From the NCBI GenBank assembly GCA_016213135.1, contig JACRBQ010000070.1:1-62568 (forward strand): DNA of 62,568 bases, in the 5' to 3' direction. This document shows positions 53,763 through 62,145 of the stretch, in pieces. Below the pieces are notes generated by a model that was given only the letters and a program-made list of their open reading frames with translations, was not told where the DNA came from and did no database searches. Position 1 is the first letter of the stretch, and every line of letters starts with the position of its first letter. A program made the translations under genes and the position numbers. This DNA comes from Chloroflexota bacterium (GTDB taxonomy: Bacteria; Chloroflexota; Anaerolineae; Anaerolineales; VGOW01).

Positions 53763-54944
53763 ATGTCACTTTTCTCATCGCGCTTTAGTGGAGACTTAAC
53801 CCCCAACCGCCTGACTCGCGCGCTGGATGCCAAACACGCTGCCGGGAGGCCCATTCTCGATCTGACGGAATCGAATCCCACGCGGGCCGGTTTCGACTAC
53901 TCCCGCACTTCGCTCCTCAGCGCCCTCGCCTCCCCGGCCGCTCTCCGCTACGACCCCTCGCCGCGCGGCCTGCTCTCGGCGCGGCAAGCCGTGGCCGGCT
54001 ACTACCGCCGCCACGGTGAAACCGTGCACCCCGATTCGCTCACCCTCACCGCCAGCACCAGCGAGGCCTACGGCTACCTCTTCAAACTGCTGGCCGACCC
54101 CGGCGACGAGATTCTGATTCCGCGCCCCGGTTATCCGTTGCTGGATATGCTGCTGACTCTCGAATCACTGCGACCGGTATTCTATCCGTTGCAGTACGAC
54201 GACCACGCCGGGTGGCAGGTGGACGTTGAACGCTTGCGCCACTCCGTCGGCGAGCGCAGCCGCGCCATCGTGGCCGTCAGCCCCAATAACCCCACCGGCT
54301 CGTACCTCAAACCCGCCGAGTTGGCCGCCCTCACCGACCTGTGCGCCGAGCGCGCGCTGGCGCTGATCGTGGACGAAGTGTTTTTGGATTACCCCGCACC
54401 GGGCGGCAGCGCCACTGCTCATTCCGCCATCGCCAACAGCGGCGCGCTCACATTCGTGGTCAGCGGCCTCTCCAAAATTGCCGCCCTGCCGCAAGTGAAG
54501 CTGAGTTGGATCCATGTGGGCGGCCCGGCCTCGCTCCGCGCCGAGACCCAAAGCCGCCTCGACTTCATCGCCGACACCTACCTCTCCGTGTCCACCCCGG
54601 TGCAGCACGCTGCGCCCGCGCTGCTGGCCGAGTCCGTATCCGTGCGCGCTCAAATCGCCGCCCGCCTCGAGCGCAACGAGCAAACGCTGCGCGTCCGGTG
54701 CGCCGCCGGGGCGGGGCGCGTGCTGCGGCGCGAGGGCGGCTGGTATGCCGTGCTGGAAATCCCTCCCGCCCTTTCCGACGACGACCTATCGTTTCAACTG
54801 CTCGAACACGACAACGTGCTGGCGCACCCCGGCTACTTTTACGACTTCACCCGCGAGAACGTGTCGGTGCTCAGCCTGCTCACCCCGCCCGACGTCTTTG
54901 ACGCCGGCCTCGCCAAAGTGCTGGCCCGGATCGGGATGATATAA
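53763..54944 (+). CDS. Class I/II PLP-dependent aminotransferase
   Basis: A 393-residue fold-type I aminotransferase of the aspartate/aromatic group. Landmarks are LDLTESNPTRAGFDY at the N-terminus, the PLP-phosphate segment ASTSEAYGYLF, AIVAVSPNNPTGSYLKP, the aspartate in IVDEVFLDY, and the PLP lysine in VVSGLSKIAALPQVKLSWI. The substrate is not clear; this subgroup often annotates as pyridoxal-dependent aspartate-type. It is divergent from the MFS gene with only 32 bases between starts, and is followed after 14 bases by a membrane-anchored methyltransferase-like gene. Confidence 0.87.
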   Translation: MSLFSSRFSGDLTPNRLTRALDAKHAAGRPILDLTESNPTRAGFDYSRTSLLSALASPAALRYDPSPRGLLSARQAVAGYYRRHGETVHPDSLTLTASTSEAYGYLFKLLADPGDEILIPRPGYPLLDMLLTLESLRPVFYPLQYDDHAGWQVDVERLRHSVGERSRAIVAVSPNNPTGSYLKPAELAALTDLCAERALALIVDEVFLDYPAPGGSATAHSAIANSGALTFVVSGLSKIAALPQVKLSWIHVGGPASLRAETQSRLDFIADTYLSVSTPVQHAAPALLAESVSVRAQIAARLERNEQTLRVRCAAGAGRVLRREGGWYAVLEIPPALSDDDLSFQLLEHDNVLAHPGYFYDFTRENVSVLSLLTPPDVFDAGLAKVLARIGMI

Positions 54945-54958
54945 TCGCCGCACCCCTT

Positions 54959-56509
54959 ATGCTCCTCATCTCCGTCTTCGTTTCCGGCATGACCTCGCTG
55001 GCCGTCGAGCTGGCCGCCTCGCGCCTGCTGGGCAACGTGTTCGGCGCCAGCAACCTCGTGTGGGCCAACATCATCGGCCTCATTCTCCTCTACCTCGCCG
55101 TGGGCTATTACGTCGGCGGGCGCTGGGTGGATCGCTCGCCGAGCGAGCGCACCTTTTACCAATTGCTGTGCTGGGCCGCGCTCACCGTGGCCCTCATCCC
55201 CGCCGTCGCCCGGCCCATACTGCTATGGGCTGCCCGCGCCGTCGAAACCTTCGATGCCCCCGTGGCAGGCGGCTCGTTCCTCGCCACTATGCTTCTTTTC
55301 GTTGCCCCGACGATTCTGCTGGGATGCGTTTCGCCGTTTGCCATTCGACTGACTGCGCACAGCCTGGCCGGGGTGGGGGGATCGGCGGGGCGCATCTACG
55401 CCATATCCACACTGGGTTCGCTCATTGGAACGTTTGTGCCCGTGCTGCTGCTCATCCCCGCCATTGGCACAGCCCGAACCTACCTTTTCTTTGCCGCCCT
55501 TTTGCTCGCCGTGGCCCTTGTGGGGTTGTGGCGGGCCGACCGCCGCCGCGCTATGCTTTACCTGTGGATGCCGCTGGCCTTGCTGGGGCTGGCGTGGGGG
55601 CTGGGGCGCGGCCCGATCAAACCTGCCCCCGACGGGTTCACGCTCAAGTACGAGCGTGAGTCGGCGTACAACTTCATTCAAGTGGTCGAGGGCAGCGACG
55701 GCACGCGGTATCTTCTTCTCAACGAAGGCCAGGGGCTGCACTCGGTTTATAACCCTAAGAACCTCGTCACCGGCGGCACGTGGGATTATTTTGTGGCGGC
55801 CCCGTTTTTCAACGCGCCGCCCTTCCTCCCCGCCGATGTGAAAAGCCTCGGGCTGGTGGGTCTCGCGGCGGGCACCATCGCCAAGCAATACACGGCGGTT
55901 TTCGGCCCCATCACCATCGACGGCATTGAAATCGACCCCGACATTGTGCAGGCCGGGCGCGATTACTTTGCCATGAACGAGCCGAACCTGCACGTCATCG
56001 TCGAAGATGGCCGCTGGGCGCTGGCCCACAGCCCCAACCGTTACAGCGTGGTGGGCGTGGACGCTTACCGTTTGCCCTACATCCCACCGCAACTCACCAC
56101 CGTGGAATTTTTTCGGCAAGTGCGCGACCACCTCGCCGAGCGGGGGGTGCTGGTGATCAACGTGGGACGCACGCCCACCGACCGGCGGCTCATCGAGGCC
56201 ATGGCCCACACCCTGCTGGCCGTGTTCCCCTCGGTGCACGTCATGGATGTGCCGGACACGTTCAACAGCATCATCGTCGCCACCGTGCAGCCCACACGGC
56301 CGGGTAACCTGTTCGCCAATTTGGCGACCCTGCCGCCGGATGCCCATCCCTTTCTGCGCTATGCCCTCCAGCTTGGGGCCGAGTCACTCCAGCCCACCGT
56401 CGTAAGCGCCGGGCCGGTATTCACCGACGACGTGGCCCCGGTGGAGCAACTCACCAATTCTATCGTGATCAATTTTGTGCTGGGCGAGGGGTTGAAGTAT
56501 CTGAAGTGA
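54959..56509 (+). CDS. Membrane-anchored spermidine-synthase-like protein
   Basis: A 516-residue protein. Residues 1-215 carry about six to seven transmembrane helices (for example NIIGLILLYLAVGYYVGGRW and FLATMLLFVAPTILLGCVSPF). Residues 230-516 form a class I methyltransferase-like domain of the spermidine synthase group: YNFIQVVEGSDGTRYLLLNEG, SLGLVGLAAGTIAKQY, IDGIEIDPDIVQAG and VVGVDAYRLPYIPPQL. Such fusions are widespread, and whether they make polyamines is doubtful because the catalytic aspartate pattern is altered (VDAYR instead of the usual D-SSDP). Likely cotranscribed with the aminotransferase. Confidence 0.85.
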   Translation: MLLISVFVSGMTSLAVELAASRLLGNVFGASNLVWANIIGLILLYLAVGYYVGGRWVDRSPSERTFYQLLCWAALTVALIPAVARPILLWAARAVETFDAPVAGGSFLATMLLFVAPTILLGCVSPFAIRLTAHSLAGVGGSAGRIYAISTLGSLIGTFVPVLLLIPAIGTARTYLFFAALLLAVALVGLWRADRRRAMLYLWMPLALLGLAWGLGRGPIKPAPDGFTLKYERESAYNFIQVVEGSDGTRYLLLNEGQGLHSVYNPKNLVTGGTWDYFVAAPFFNAPPFLPADVKSLGLVGLAAGTIAKQYTAVFGPITIDGIEIDPDIVQAGRDYFAMNEPNLHVIVEDGRWALAHSPNRYSVVGVDAYRLPYIPPQLTTVEFFRQVRDHLAERGVLVINVGRTPTDRRLIEAMAHTLLAVFPSVHVMDVPDTFNSIIVATVQPTRPGNLFANLATLPPDAHPFLRYALQLGAESLQPTVVSAGPVFTDDVAPVEQLTNSIVINFVLGEGLKYLK

Positions 56510-56548
56510 TCAGTCCCGCCTCTCCCGCACCCTGCTCAGGAGTTTCTC

Positions 56549-57244
56549 ATGCCAAACTGGTTAGCTAATACCCTTCGCATCATCATCGCCGTCACCCTGC
56601 CGCTGGTGCTGGTGGTCACCAACGTGCGGCTCATGCTCACCCCGTTGTACATCAACTGGGAATACAACCTGAAAGACTTTCCACCGGATATGTACGGCTT
56701 CACCAAAGAAGACCGCCTGAAATACGCCGCTATTGCGCTGGACTATTTGAACAACAGCGCGGGCATCGAGTTCCTCGGCAACCTCACCATCCCCGACAAC
56801 CAGATCGCCAACGCCGACAGCGGCAATCGCATGTACAACGACCGTGAGTTGAAGCACATGGTGGACGTGAAGAAAGTGGTGCAGGCAGTGACGATGGCCT
56901 GGATGATAAGCGGGGTGTTGCTGGTTGGCTCGGTGCTGGCGCTGGCCTCCGGGCCGGATACGCGCCCCCTGCTGCGCGGCGCTTTGCTGATTGGCGCGGG
57001 CATCACCGTGGGGCTGCTGGTGGCGCTGGTGACCACCCTCAGCCTGAGCTTCGACACTTTCTTCGTCCAGTTTCACCGCGTGTTCTTTGAGGGCGACTCG
57101 TGGCTGTTTCGCTGGACGGACACCCTCATCCGGCTGTTCCCGGTTAAGTTCTGGTCGGATATTTTTATGGTCGTGGGCGGCGGGGCGCTGCTGGAAGGGC
57201 TGGCCGTGGGGGCGGTTGCCCAGTGGTGGATGAAGGCAAAATAA
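56549..57244 (+). CDS. DUF1461/TIGR01906-family integral membrane protein
   Basis: A 231-residue membrane protein. An N-terminal helix (IIAVTLPLVLVVTNVRLML) is followed by a large extracytoplasmic loop with YINWEYNLKDFPPDMYGFT, IALDYLNNSAG, and NDRELKHMVDVKKVVQ. Three more helices follow. These features match the TIGR01906 family of unknown function. AGGAG lies upstream of the ATG. The gene ends in a strong hairpin shared with the convergent DinB gene. Confidence 0.82.
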   Translation: MPNWLANTLRIIIAVTLPLVLVVTNVRLMLTPLYINWEYNLKDFPPDMYGFTKEDRLKYAAIALDYLNNSAGIEFLGNLTIPDNQIANADSGNRMYNDRELKHMVDVKKVVQAVTMAWMISGVLLVGSVLALASGPDTRPLLRGALLIGAGITVGLLVALVTTLSLSFDTFFVQFHRVFFEGDSWLFRWTDTLIRLFPVKFWSDIFMVVGGGALLEGLAVGAVAQWWMKAK

Positions 57245-57245
57245 A

Positions 57246-57278
57246 AAGCGGGGGCAGGTCACCGACCCGCCCCCGCTT
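57246..57278. terminator. Bidirectional terminator hairpin
   Basis: AAGCGGGGGCAGGTC pairs with GACCCGCCCCCGCTT (14 of 15 positions). It lies between the convergent DUF1461 and DinB genes, with an A-run on the left that serves as a T-run for the minus-strand transcript. Confidence 0.8.
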
Positions 57279-57287
57279 GTCGCAGTT

Positions 57288-57767
57288 TCACAACCTGTCG
57301 CGCCATTCGTTGAACACCCCCTGCATCTGCGCGAGGTGATCGGGAATGTGCCGCTCGTAAACGTCCAGCCAGTCGTCAAACGTCATCAGCCCGTTTTCGG
57401 TATGATTTACCGTGTGGGCCCACACGGACTCGGGTTGCTTTTTGATGAGCTTGTAACTGGCGAGCCGCAGCCACTTGAACAACTCCAGCGCCTCGTCGGC
57501 GGTCTGGTCTTTGTAGTGCAGAGCAATGCACCACTGGTTCTCGTCGTACCCCAGCACCGTGCTGCCCGGTTCGGCAATGAGCCGGCGGCAGCGCACAAAG
57601 CTGTTGGCCTCGCTGTCGGCAATGTGGACGATGATCTCGCGAATGCTCCAGCCGTTCTCCGGCTTGAAGTGCCACATCTCGCGCGGAAAATGCTGCAGGC
57701 CCTCCGCGAGCGTGACGTAAGCGTTGCCGTACGACTCGATTTTGCGCGCGCGTTCTTCAGGGGTCAC
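57288..57767 (-). CDS. DinB-family protein
   Basis: A 159-residue four-helix-bundle protein of the DinB/YfiT superfamily. It contains WSIREIIVHIADSE, the first metal histidine region, and HTVNHTENGLMTFDDWLDVY with ERHIPDHLAQM, where the second and third histidines lie. Family members are metal-dependent thiol or S-transferases, or have unknown roles. It is followed upstream by the AlaX-type gene on the same strand, with 14 bases between them. Confidence 0.85.
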   Translation of the reverse strand: MTPEERARKIESYGNAYVTLAEGLQHFPREMWHFKPENGWSIREIIVHIADSEANSFVRCRRLIAEPGSTVLGYDENQWCIALHYKDQTADEALELFKWLRLASYKLIKKQPESVWAHTVNHTENGLMTFDDWLDVYERHIPDHLAQMQGVFNEWRDRL

Positions 57768-57781
57768 GTGTCCTCCTCGGC

Positions 57782-58510
57782 CTACTCCACTGCGATTTCT
57801 ATCCGTTTGTTGATCTTGCCTTTGCTCTTGTAATCCACTACCCGGATGCGCCCGACCTCGGCGGTATTGGCAACGTGCGTGCCGCCGTCGGCCTGCAGGT
57901 CGAGGCCTACGATTTCCACTGTGCGCACTTCGGCGATGCCTTCGGGCAGCAGGTTAATCTTCGTGCGGATGAGATCGGGGATGGCAAAGGCTTCGGCACG
58001 CGGCAGGATTTTGACCCGGATGGGGCGGGCGGCGGCCACTTCGGCGTTCACCTTGACCTCAATCTCTTTCACCAACTCCAGCCGCATCGTCTCGAACTCA
58101 AAATCCATGCGTCCTTTCAGCGGCTCCATATTGCCGCCGGTGACGCTGGCCCCGTAGTCGCGGAAGATCACGCCGCACAGGATGTGCATGGCTGTGTGCG
58201 TGCGCATGAGTTGATGCCGCCGTTCCCAATCAATGGCCCCGCGCACGGGCGCGCCCACTGTGGGCGGGTCGCCGGCCACCTCGTGCCAGATGTCGGCTGC
58301 CGCTGGGGCGTTCAGCTGAACGCCCTTACGCACTTTGGTTACGGTGAGTATACCGCCGTTGGCGACCAACGTGCCCACGTCGTTGGGCTGCCCCCCGCCG
58401 CCGGGGTAAAAGGCGGTGCGGTCGAGGGCCACGGCATTGCCTTCCACGGCAATGACGGTGGCAGCGAATTCCTTTTCGTAAGCGTCGCGATGGTAGAGGG
58501 GATCGGTCAC
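57782..58510 (-). CDS. AlaX-type alanyl-tRNA editing protein
   Basis: A 242-residue trans-editing hydrolase that removes serine or glycine from mischarged tRNA-Ala. It has the N-terminal domain segment LDRTAFYPGGGGQPNDVG, the zinc motif HTAMHIL (HxxxH), and the C-terminal DLQADGGTHVANTAEVG. In that segment a cysteine often precedes GGTH; here it is Asp, as in some AlaX subfamilies. A GTG at 58510 is the likely start because it yields the family N-terminus; it lies four bases after the metallo-hydrolase stop, suggesting coupling. Confidence 0.85.
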   Translation of the reverse strand: MTDPLYHRDAYEKEFAATVIAVEGNAVALDRTAFYPGGGGQPNDVGTLVANGGILTVTKVRKGVQLNAPAAADIWHEVAGDPPTVGAPVRGAIDWERRHQLMRTHTAMHILCGVIFRDYGASVTGGNMEPLKGRMDFEFETMRLELVKEIEVKVNAEVAAARPIRVKILPRAEAFAIPDLIRTKINLLPEGIAEVRTVEIVGLDLQADGGTHVANTAEVGRIRVVDYKSKGKINKRIEIAVE

Positions 58511-58514
58511 CGGG

Positions 58515-59348
58515 TTACTGCGCCTTTGCCAGCGCGTCATACAGCGCAAACAAGTTGCCGTCGTGCAAGCGACCGGCAAGGCCGCCCAACGGTATCCGGC
58601 TTTTGCCGCACGACTCAACGGTGATTTGCAGCACGCTGTCGCGCGGCTTTTTCTTCTCCACCAGCCGTTCCACTTTCTTGCGCAGCGTGTCGAGGTATTT
58701 GAGATGCGAGCGAATGGCCTCGTCGATCTCGCCGCGCAGAATCAATTCGCCGTGGCCCTGCACGATGTTTTCCAGCCCCAACGGCGGGATCGCTTCGAGC
58801 GAGTGGACGAGGTCGTCGATGTTGCCGTCGACCAAAAAGGGCAGGGGCATCACGGTGTCGCCCGCGAAGAGGATGCGATCTTCTTTGACCAGCACGGTGA
58901 TCGAGTCGGCGCTGTGGCCCGGGGATGGCGTGAGGGCCAGGGTTTTGCGACCGAGGTGCAATTCCATGTGCCCCCGGGCGAACACGGTATCGGGCAGCAC
59001 AATTTCCACCCGCTCCAGCTCGGACGATTCTTCTCTGGCATCGGCCAGCGATTTGCGGCCCACGGTGTCCAGCTTGTCGCGGCACAGTTGGTGCGCGACG
59101 ACGTCGGTATTCTTGAAAAAGCAGGTGCCGTAGGTGTGATCGGCGTGGTAGTGGGTATTGATCACATACCGCACGGGCACGCTGAGTTTGTTTTGGACGA
59201 AGTCCAGTATCTCAAGCGTTTCCGCCGGGAAGGGCAAGGTGTCAATAATGACCGCGCCTTCCGGTGAAATCACGGCCCCTGCGGTCACCTGCGCGTACAG
59301 TTCGCTGGTAAATACGTAAACGTCTTCGGAAACCCGTTCTCGTAGCAT
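58515..59348 (-). CDS. MBL-fold metallo-hydrolase
   Basis: A 277-residue metallo-beta-lactamase-fold protein: INTHYHADHTYGT (HxHxDH zinc motif), TPSPGHSADSI (third histidine), ILFAGDTVMP (bridging aspartate) and IVQGHGELI (final histidine). The family has many substrates; none can be chosen here. It is the first gene of a three-gene minus-strand unit (with AlaX-type and DinB genes). Confidence 0.87.
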   Translation of the reverse strand: MLRERVSEDVYVFTSELYAQVTAGAVISPEGAVIIDTLPFPAETLEILDFVQNKLSVPVRYVINTHYHADHTYGTCFFKNTDVVAHQLCRDKLDTVGRKSLADAREESSELERVEIVLPDTVFARGHMELHLGRKTLALTPSPGHSADSITVLVKEDRILFAGDTVMPLPFLVDGNIDDLVHSLEAIPPLGLENIVQGHGELILRGEIDEAIRSHLKYLDTLRKKVERLVEKKKPRDSVLQITVESCGKSRIPLGGLAGRLHDGNLFALYDALAKAQ

Positions 59349-59424
59349 AACACCGGCCTCTCAATCTAATGTGAGCCGGAGAATAGCATTGTCAAGGATG
59401 AGAGTCAAGGTTGTCCAGACAGAT

Positions 59425-59444
59425 AGGCCCCGCGAACGGGGCCT
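59425..59444 (-). terminator. Terminator hairpin downstream of the flotillin operon
   Basis: AGGCCCCG-CGAA-CGGGGCCT, a perfect 8-bp GC-rich stem with a tetraloop, 30 bases past the flotillin stop on the minus strand. It lacks a clear T-run. Confidence 0.6.
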
Positions 59445-59474
59445 GTGGTTGCCAATTAAGCGACAAATGGCCGA

Positions 59475-61061
59475 TCAATTGGGCTGATCGGGCGGGGTGC
59501 TCGCCGCTGAGGCGCCTTCGGTGGGCGGTGTCCCCTGGGGCCTGGGGGTAGCGGCTCCCTTCACCCCCGGCAGATTCTTAAGGGCTTCGATCAGGTTGGT
59601 TCCGGTGAGCGCCTCTACCACGGCAGGCAGCTGAGTCAGCATGTCGGCCACGTCCTTCGTCACCTTTGTGATGCCGGTGCCGCTCTGGCCGTCGCCGCCC
59701 GAACTAATCACCACGATCTTCTCGGTCTTGGCTAACGGCGCGGCAATGGCCGAAGCCAGCGCGGGTAGATTGCTGATCAGCATTTGTAGAATGGCGGCCT
59801 GAGTGTACTGCGCGAAGGCGTCGGCTTTCTTGGTCATCGCCTGCGCTTCGGCCAAACCTTGCGCTTGAATCACCTCCGCCTGCGCCAGCCCCTGCGCCCG
59901 CTGCGCATCGGCTTCCGAGAAACCTTTGGCCTTCACCACGTCGGCTTCGGCCAGCCCGCGGGCTTTGTTGCCCTCGGCCTCGCCTTTGCCCAGGTTGCCC
60001 GTCGCCGAAGCCTGGCCCAACGCTTCGGTCTCGAGCGAGTACTTCTTCGCGTCGGCCAGCGTGCGGATGCGGAACTGTTCGGCTTCCGCCGGTTTGCGGA
60101 CGGTGGCCTCCAATTCTCGCTCTCTACGCAGCACCTCCTGTTGTTGCAATTCGATCTGTTTCGTTTTCTCCACCACCGCAATTTGAATCTCTTCCGCCTT
60201 CACCTTCTGGTTGGTGATGTTTTGCTGCAACACGTACGCCAGCTCGGCTTCAGCCTTCTTCTGATTCACCTCGGCATCGTAGGCCGCCTTCTGCACCTGA
60301 TAGCTCTTATTCGCCTCGGCGATTCGGGTTTCCGCTTGCAGCTTGGCAATCTCGCCTTCCTGCCTGGCCTTGGCCGCCTGCACCGCCGCATCACGAGCGG
60401 CGTTGGCCTGCCCAATGGCGGCGTCGCGCCGCACTTCGGCGATCCGCCCCTGGCCCAACGCGTCGAGATAGCCCTGATCGTCGTGAATGTTTTTGATCGT
60501 AAACGAAATGATCACCAGCCCCATGTTTTTGAGGTCGAGCGCCGAGACCTCCTGCACGCGCTGGGCGAACTTGTCGCGGTCCTTGTAAATCTCTTCCACC
60601 GTCAGCGTGCCGAGGATGCCGCGCAAGTGGCCTTCGAGGGTCTGCAGGGCGATGTTCTTGATTTGATCAACCTTTTTGGAAAGGAACTGCTCGGCGGCGG
60701 TGATGATGGACACGTCGTCCGACCCGATTTTCACCTGAGCCACCCCGTCCACCGTCACCGGCACGCCCTGCGCGGTGTACACCGTGGGGGTGATCACGTC
60801 GATGGTCATCAATTCGAGCGACATGTTATCCACCCGCTCGACCACCGGCCAGATGAACGTGCCGCCGCCGCGCACGATGCGGAAACTGCGCTGGGTCTTT
60901 CGCCCCGTTTGCGTGTCAGTCGTCATCGAACCGCGCCCCGACACGACGAGTACCTCGTTGGGGCCGACCTTTTTGTAACGGCTGGCATAGACAAAAGCCA
61001 GCACCAGCAGCACGAAAAACAGGCCAAAGATGGCCAGGGCGGCGAGCGTGATTTCAGACAT
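59475..61061 (-). CDS. floT: Flotillin-like SPFH/band-7 protein
   Basis: A 528-residue membrane scaffold protein. It has a short N-terminal hydrophobic segment (LAIFGLFFVLLVLAFVYA), an SPFH domain (residues about 35-210, with KVGPNEVLVVSGRGS and QTLEGHLRGILGTLTVEEI), and a long coiled coil rich in Ala/Glu/Lys. This includes the EA-repeat region typical of flotillins (for example EADAQRAQGLAQAEVIQAQG). The C-terminal tail is Gly/Pro-rich. Flotillins organise membrane domains and work with NfeD-type partners; the adjacent gene encodes one. Confidence 0.9.
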   Translation of the reverse strand: MSEITLAALAIFGLFFVLLVLAFVYASRYKKVGPNEVLVVSGRGSMTTDTQTGRKTQRSFRIVRGGGTFIWPVVERVDNMSLELMTIDVITPTVYTAQGVPVTVDGVAQVKIGSDDVSIITAAEQFLSKKVDQIKNIALQTLEGHLRGILGTLTVEEIYKDRDKFAQRVQEVSALDLKNMGLVIISFTIKNIHDDQGYLDALGQGRIAEVRRDAAIGQANAARDAAVQAAKARQEGEIAKLQAETRIAEANKSYQVQKAAYDAEVNQKKAEAELAYVLQQNITNQKVKAEEIQIAVVEKTKQIELQQQEVLRRERELEATVRKPAEAEQFRIRTLADAKKYSLETEALGQASATGNLGKGEAEGNKARGLAEADVVKAKGFSEADAQRAQGLAQAEVIQAQGLAEAQAMTKKADAFAQYTQAAILQMLISNLPALASAIAAPLAKTEKIVVISSGGDGQSGTGITKVTKDVADMLTQLPAVVEALTGTNLIEALKNLPGVKGAATPRPQGTPPTEGASAASTPPDQPN

Positions 61062-61064
61062 GGA

Positions 61065-61655
61065 TCAGCCTCCCGTTTTCTCTCCTTGCGGACGCACAAA
61101 CACAACGCCGCCCACCATTCGTTCGATCACCACCGTCGTATTCCGGTTGATACTTTGGCCGGTGGCCGACTTGGCCGTAAACGTGACTCGCCCGCCCTGG
61201 GCCACAAAGGCCACCTCGCCCACGCTGTCGGCCGGGATGGGCGTGATCACTTCGGCGGCCACGCCGATGATGTCTTTCATCGTCACTTCGCTCGACCCCT
61301 GCGGGGCAATGAGAAAATAGCCAAACGCAAAATGGGCAATGACGGCGACGATGACGCCGCCCACCGCCGCCGCCGCCAAACTGCCGACGGCATTCGCGTT
61401 GAACAACCCCTGGGCAATCAACCCGAACGCGCCGAACGCAGTGACAAAGCTGGCAATGGTCACGGGGCTGAGCGAAGGAATTTTGACCGCGCCGCCCACG
61501 TCCGTATCGCCGCCGACGTGAATATCATGCTGCCCCAGGTGCAAATCCACGTCGGAGATGTGCGGCAAGTGCAGCTCACTAAGCCCGCCGCCAATCAGAA
61601 TGATAATGGCGTAGATAACGCCAATGCCGAGCAGGGCTTCAAAGATGATAGTCAT
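61065..61655 (-). CDS. NfeD-like membrane protein (YuaF-type), flotillin partner
   Basis: A 196-residue protein with an N-terminal helix, then a short loop with repeated His/Asp (LHLPHISDVDLHLGQHDIHV). Two central helices follow (SFVTAFGAFGLIAQGLF; VGGVIVAVIAHFAFGYF), then a C-terminal OB-fold domain (GVAAEVITPIP...GRVTFTAKS...VVIERMVGGVVFVRP). This is the layout of short NfeD proteins such as YuaF, which sit beside flotillin genes and assist them. It ends three bases before the flotillin start. The ATG at 61655 gives the best N-terminus. Confidence 0.85.
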   Translation of the reverse strand: MTIIFEALLGIGVIYAIIILIGGGLSELHLPHISDVDLHLGQHDIHVGGDTDVGGAVKIPSLSPVTIASFVTAFGAFGLIAQGLFNANAVGSLAAAAVGGVIVAVIAHFAFGYFLIAPQGSSEVTMKDIIGVAAEVITPIPADSVGEVAFVAQGGRVTFTAKSATGQSINRNTTVVIERMVGGVVFVRPQGEKTGG

Positions 61656-61687
61656 AGGGCAAGTATATATCAAGTGCCTTTGGAATC

Positions 61688-61721
61688 AAAAGGGCGACAG
61701 CCGAGTGACCGTCGCCCTTTT
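61688..61721 (-). terminator. Rho-independent terminator ahead of the flotillin operon
   Basis: AAAAGGGCGAC and GTCGCCCTTTT form a stem flanked by A- and T-runs; on the minus strand a T-run follows. It would end the aspS transcript before the NfeD/flotillin genes. Confidence 0.75.
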
Positions 61722-62145
61722 CGATAATTCCGCCCCACCATGCCGTGTGTCCGCGGGGTTTTGTGCCTGCCGAAGCAGGTTGGAGAGCTACTTCGCCGGG
61801 CAGCCTTGGCTTACCTTGCAGCCTATCGCTTTCCGATGAAGAGGCCGCCCCCCGTCACAAAAGTGTTGGCTCAAAACCGGGGTGCGGCATCACGGGCACA
61901 GCAGGGACATATGCCTTATACCATGTCCGCTGTGATCGTGCAAGCAACCTGACTACCGCGCCGAGGGCTTTTCCAAAGTCGGCGACAGGCCATGAAATGG
62001 TAGGAGCGGCTTGCCGTAGGAGCGGCTTGTAGCCGCGAGCTTGTAGCCGCGAGCGGGCCTGCCGCAATTCCATGCCATCGCGGATGCAACCCGCTCCCAC
62101 GCGCACAGGCACGGCCTTTTGTCAATGGACTTTGGAAAGACCCTC
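61722..62145. other. Gene-free gap between aspS and the flotillin operon
   Basis: About 420 bases without a supported gene. It contains GTAGGAGCGGCTTG-type repeats (about 62000-62050), with AGCCGCGAGC words arranged as tandem/inverted copies. Confidence 0.5.

Noticed and set aside
59859-61727. Long plus-strand frame opposite flotillin and NfeD-like genes
   Set aside because: His/Arg/Leu-rich shadow translation; the minus-strand genes have clear family motifs.
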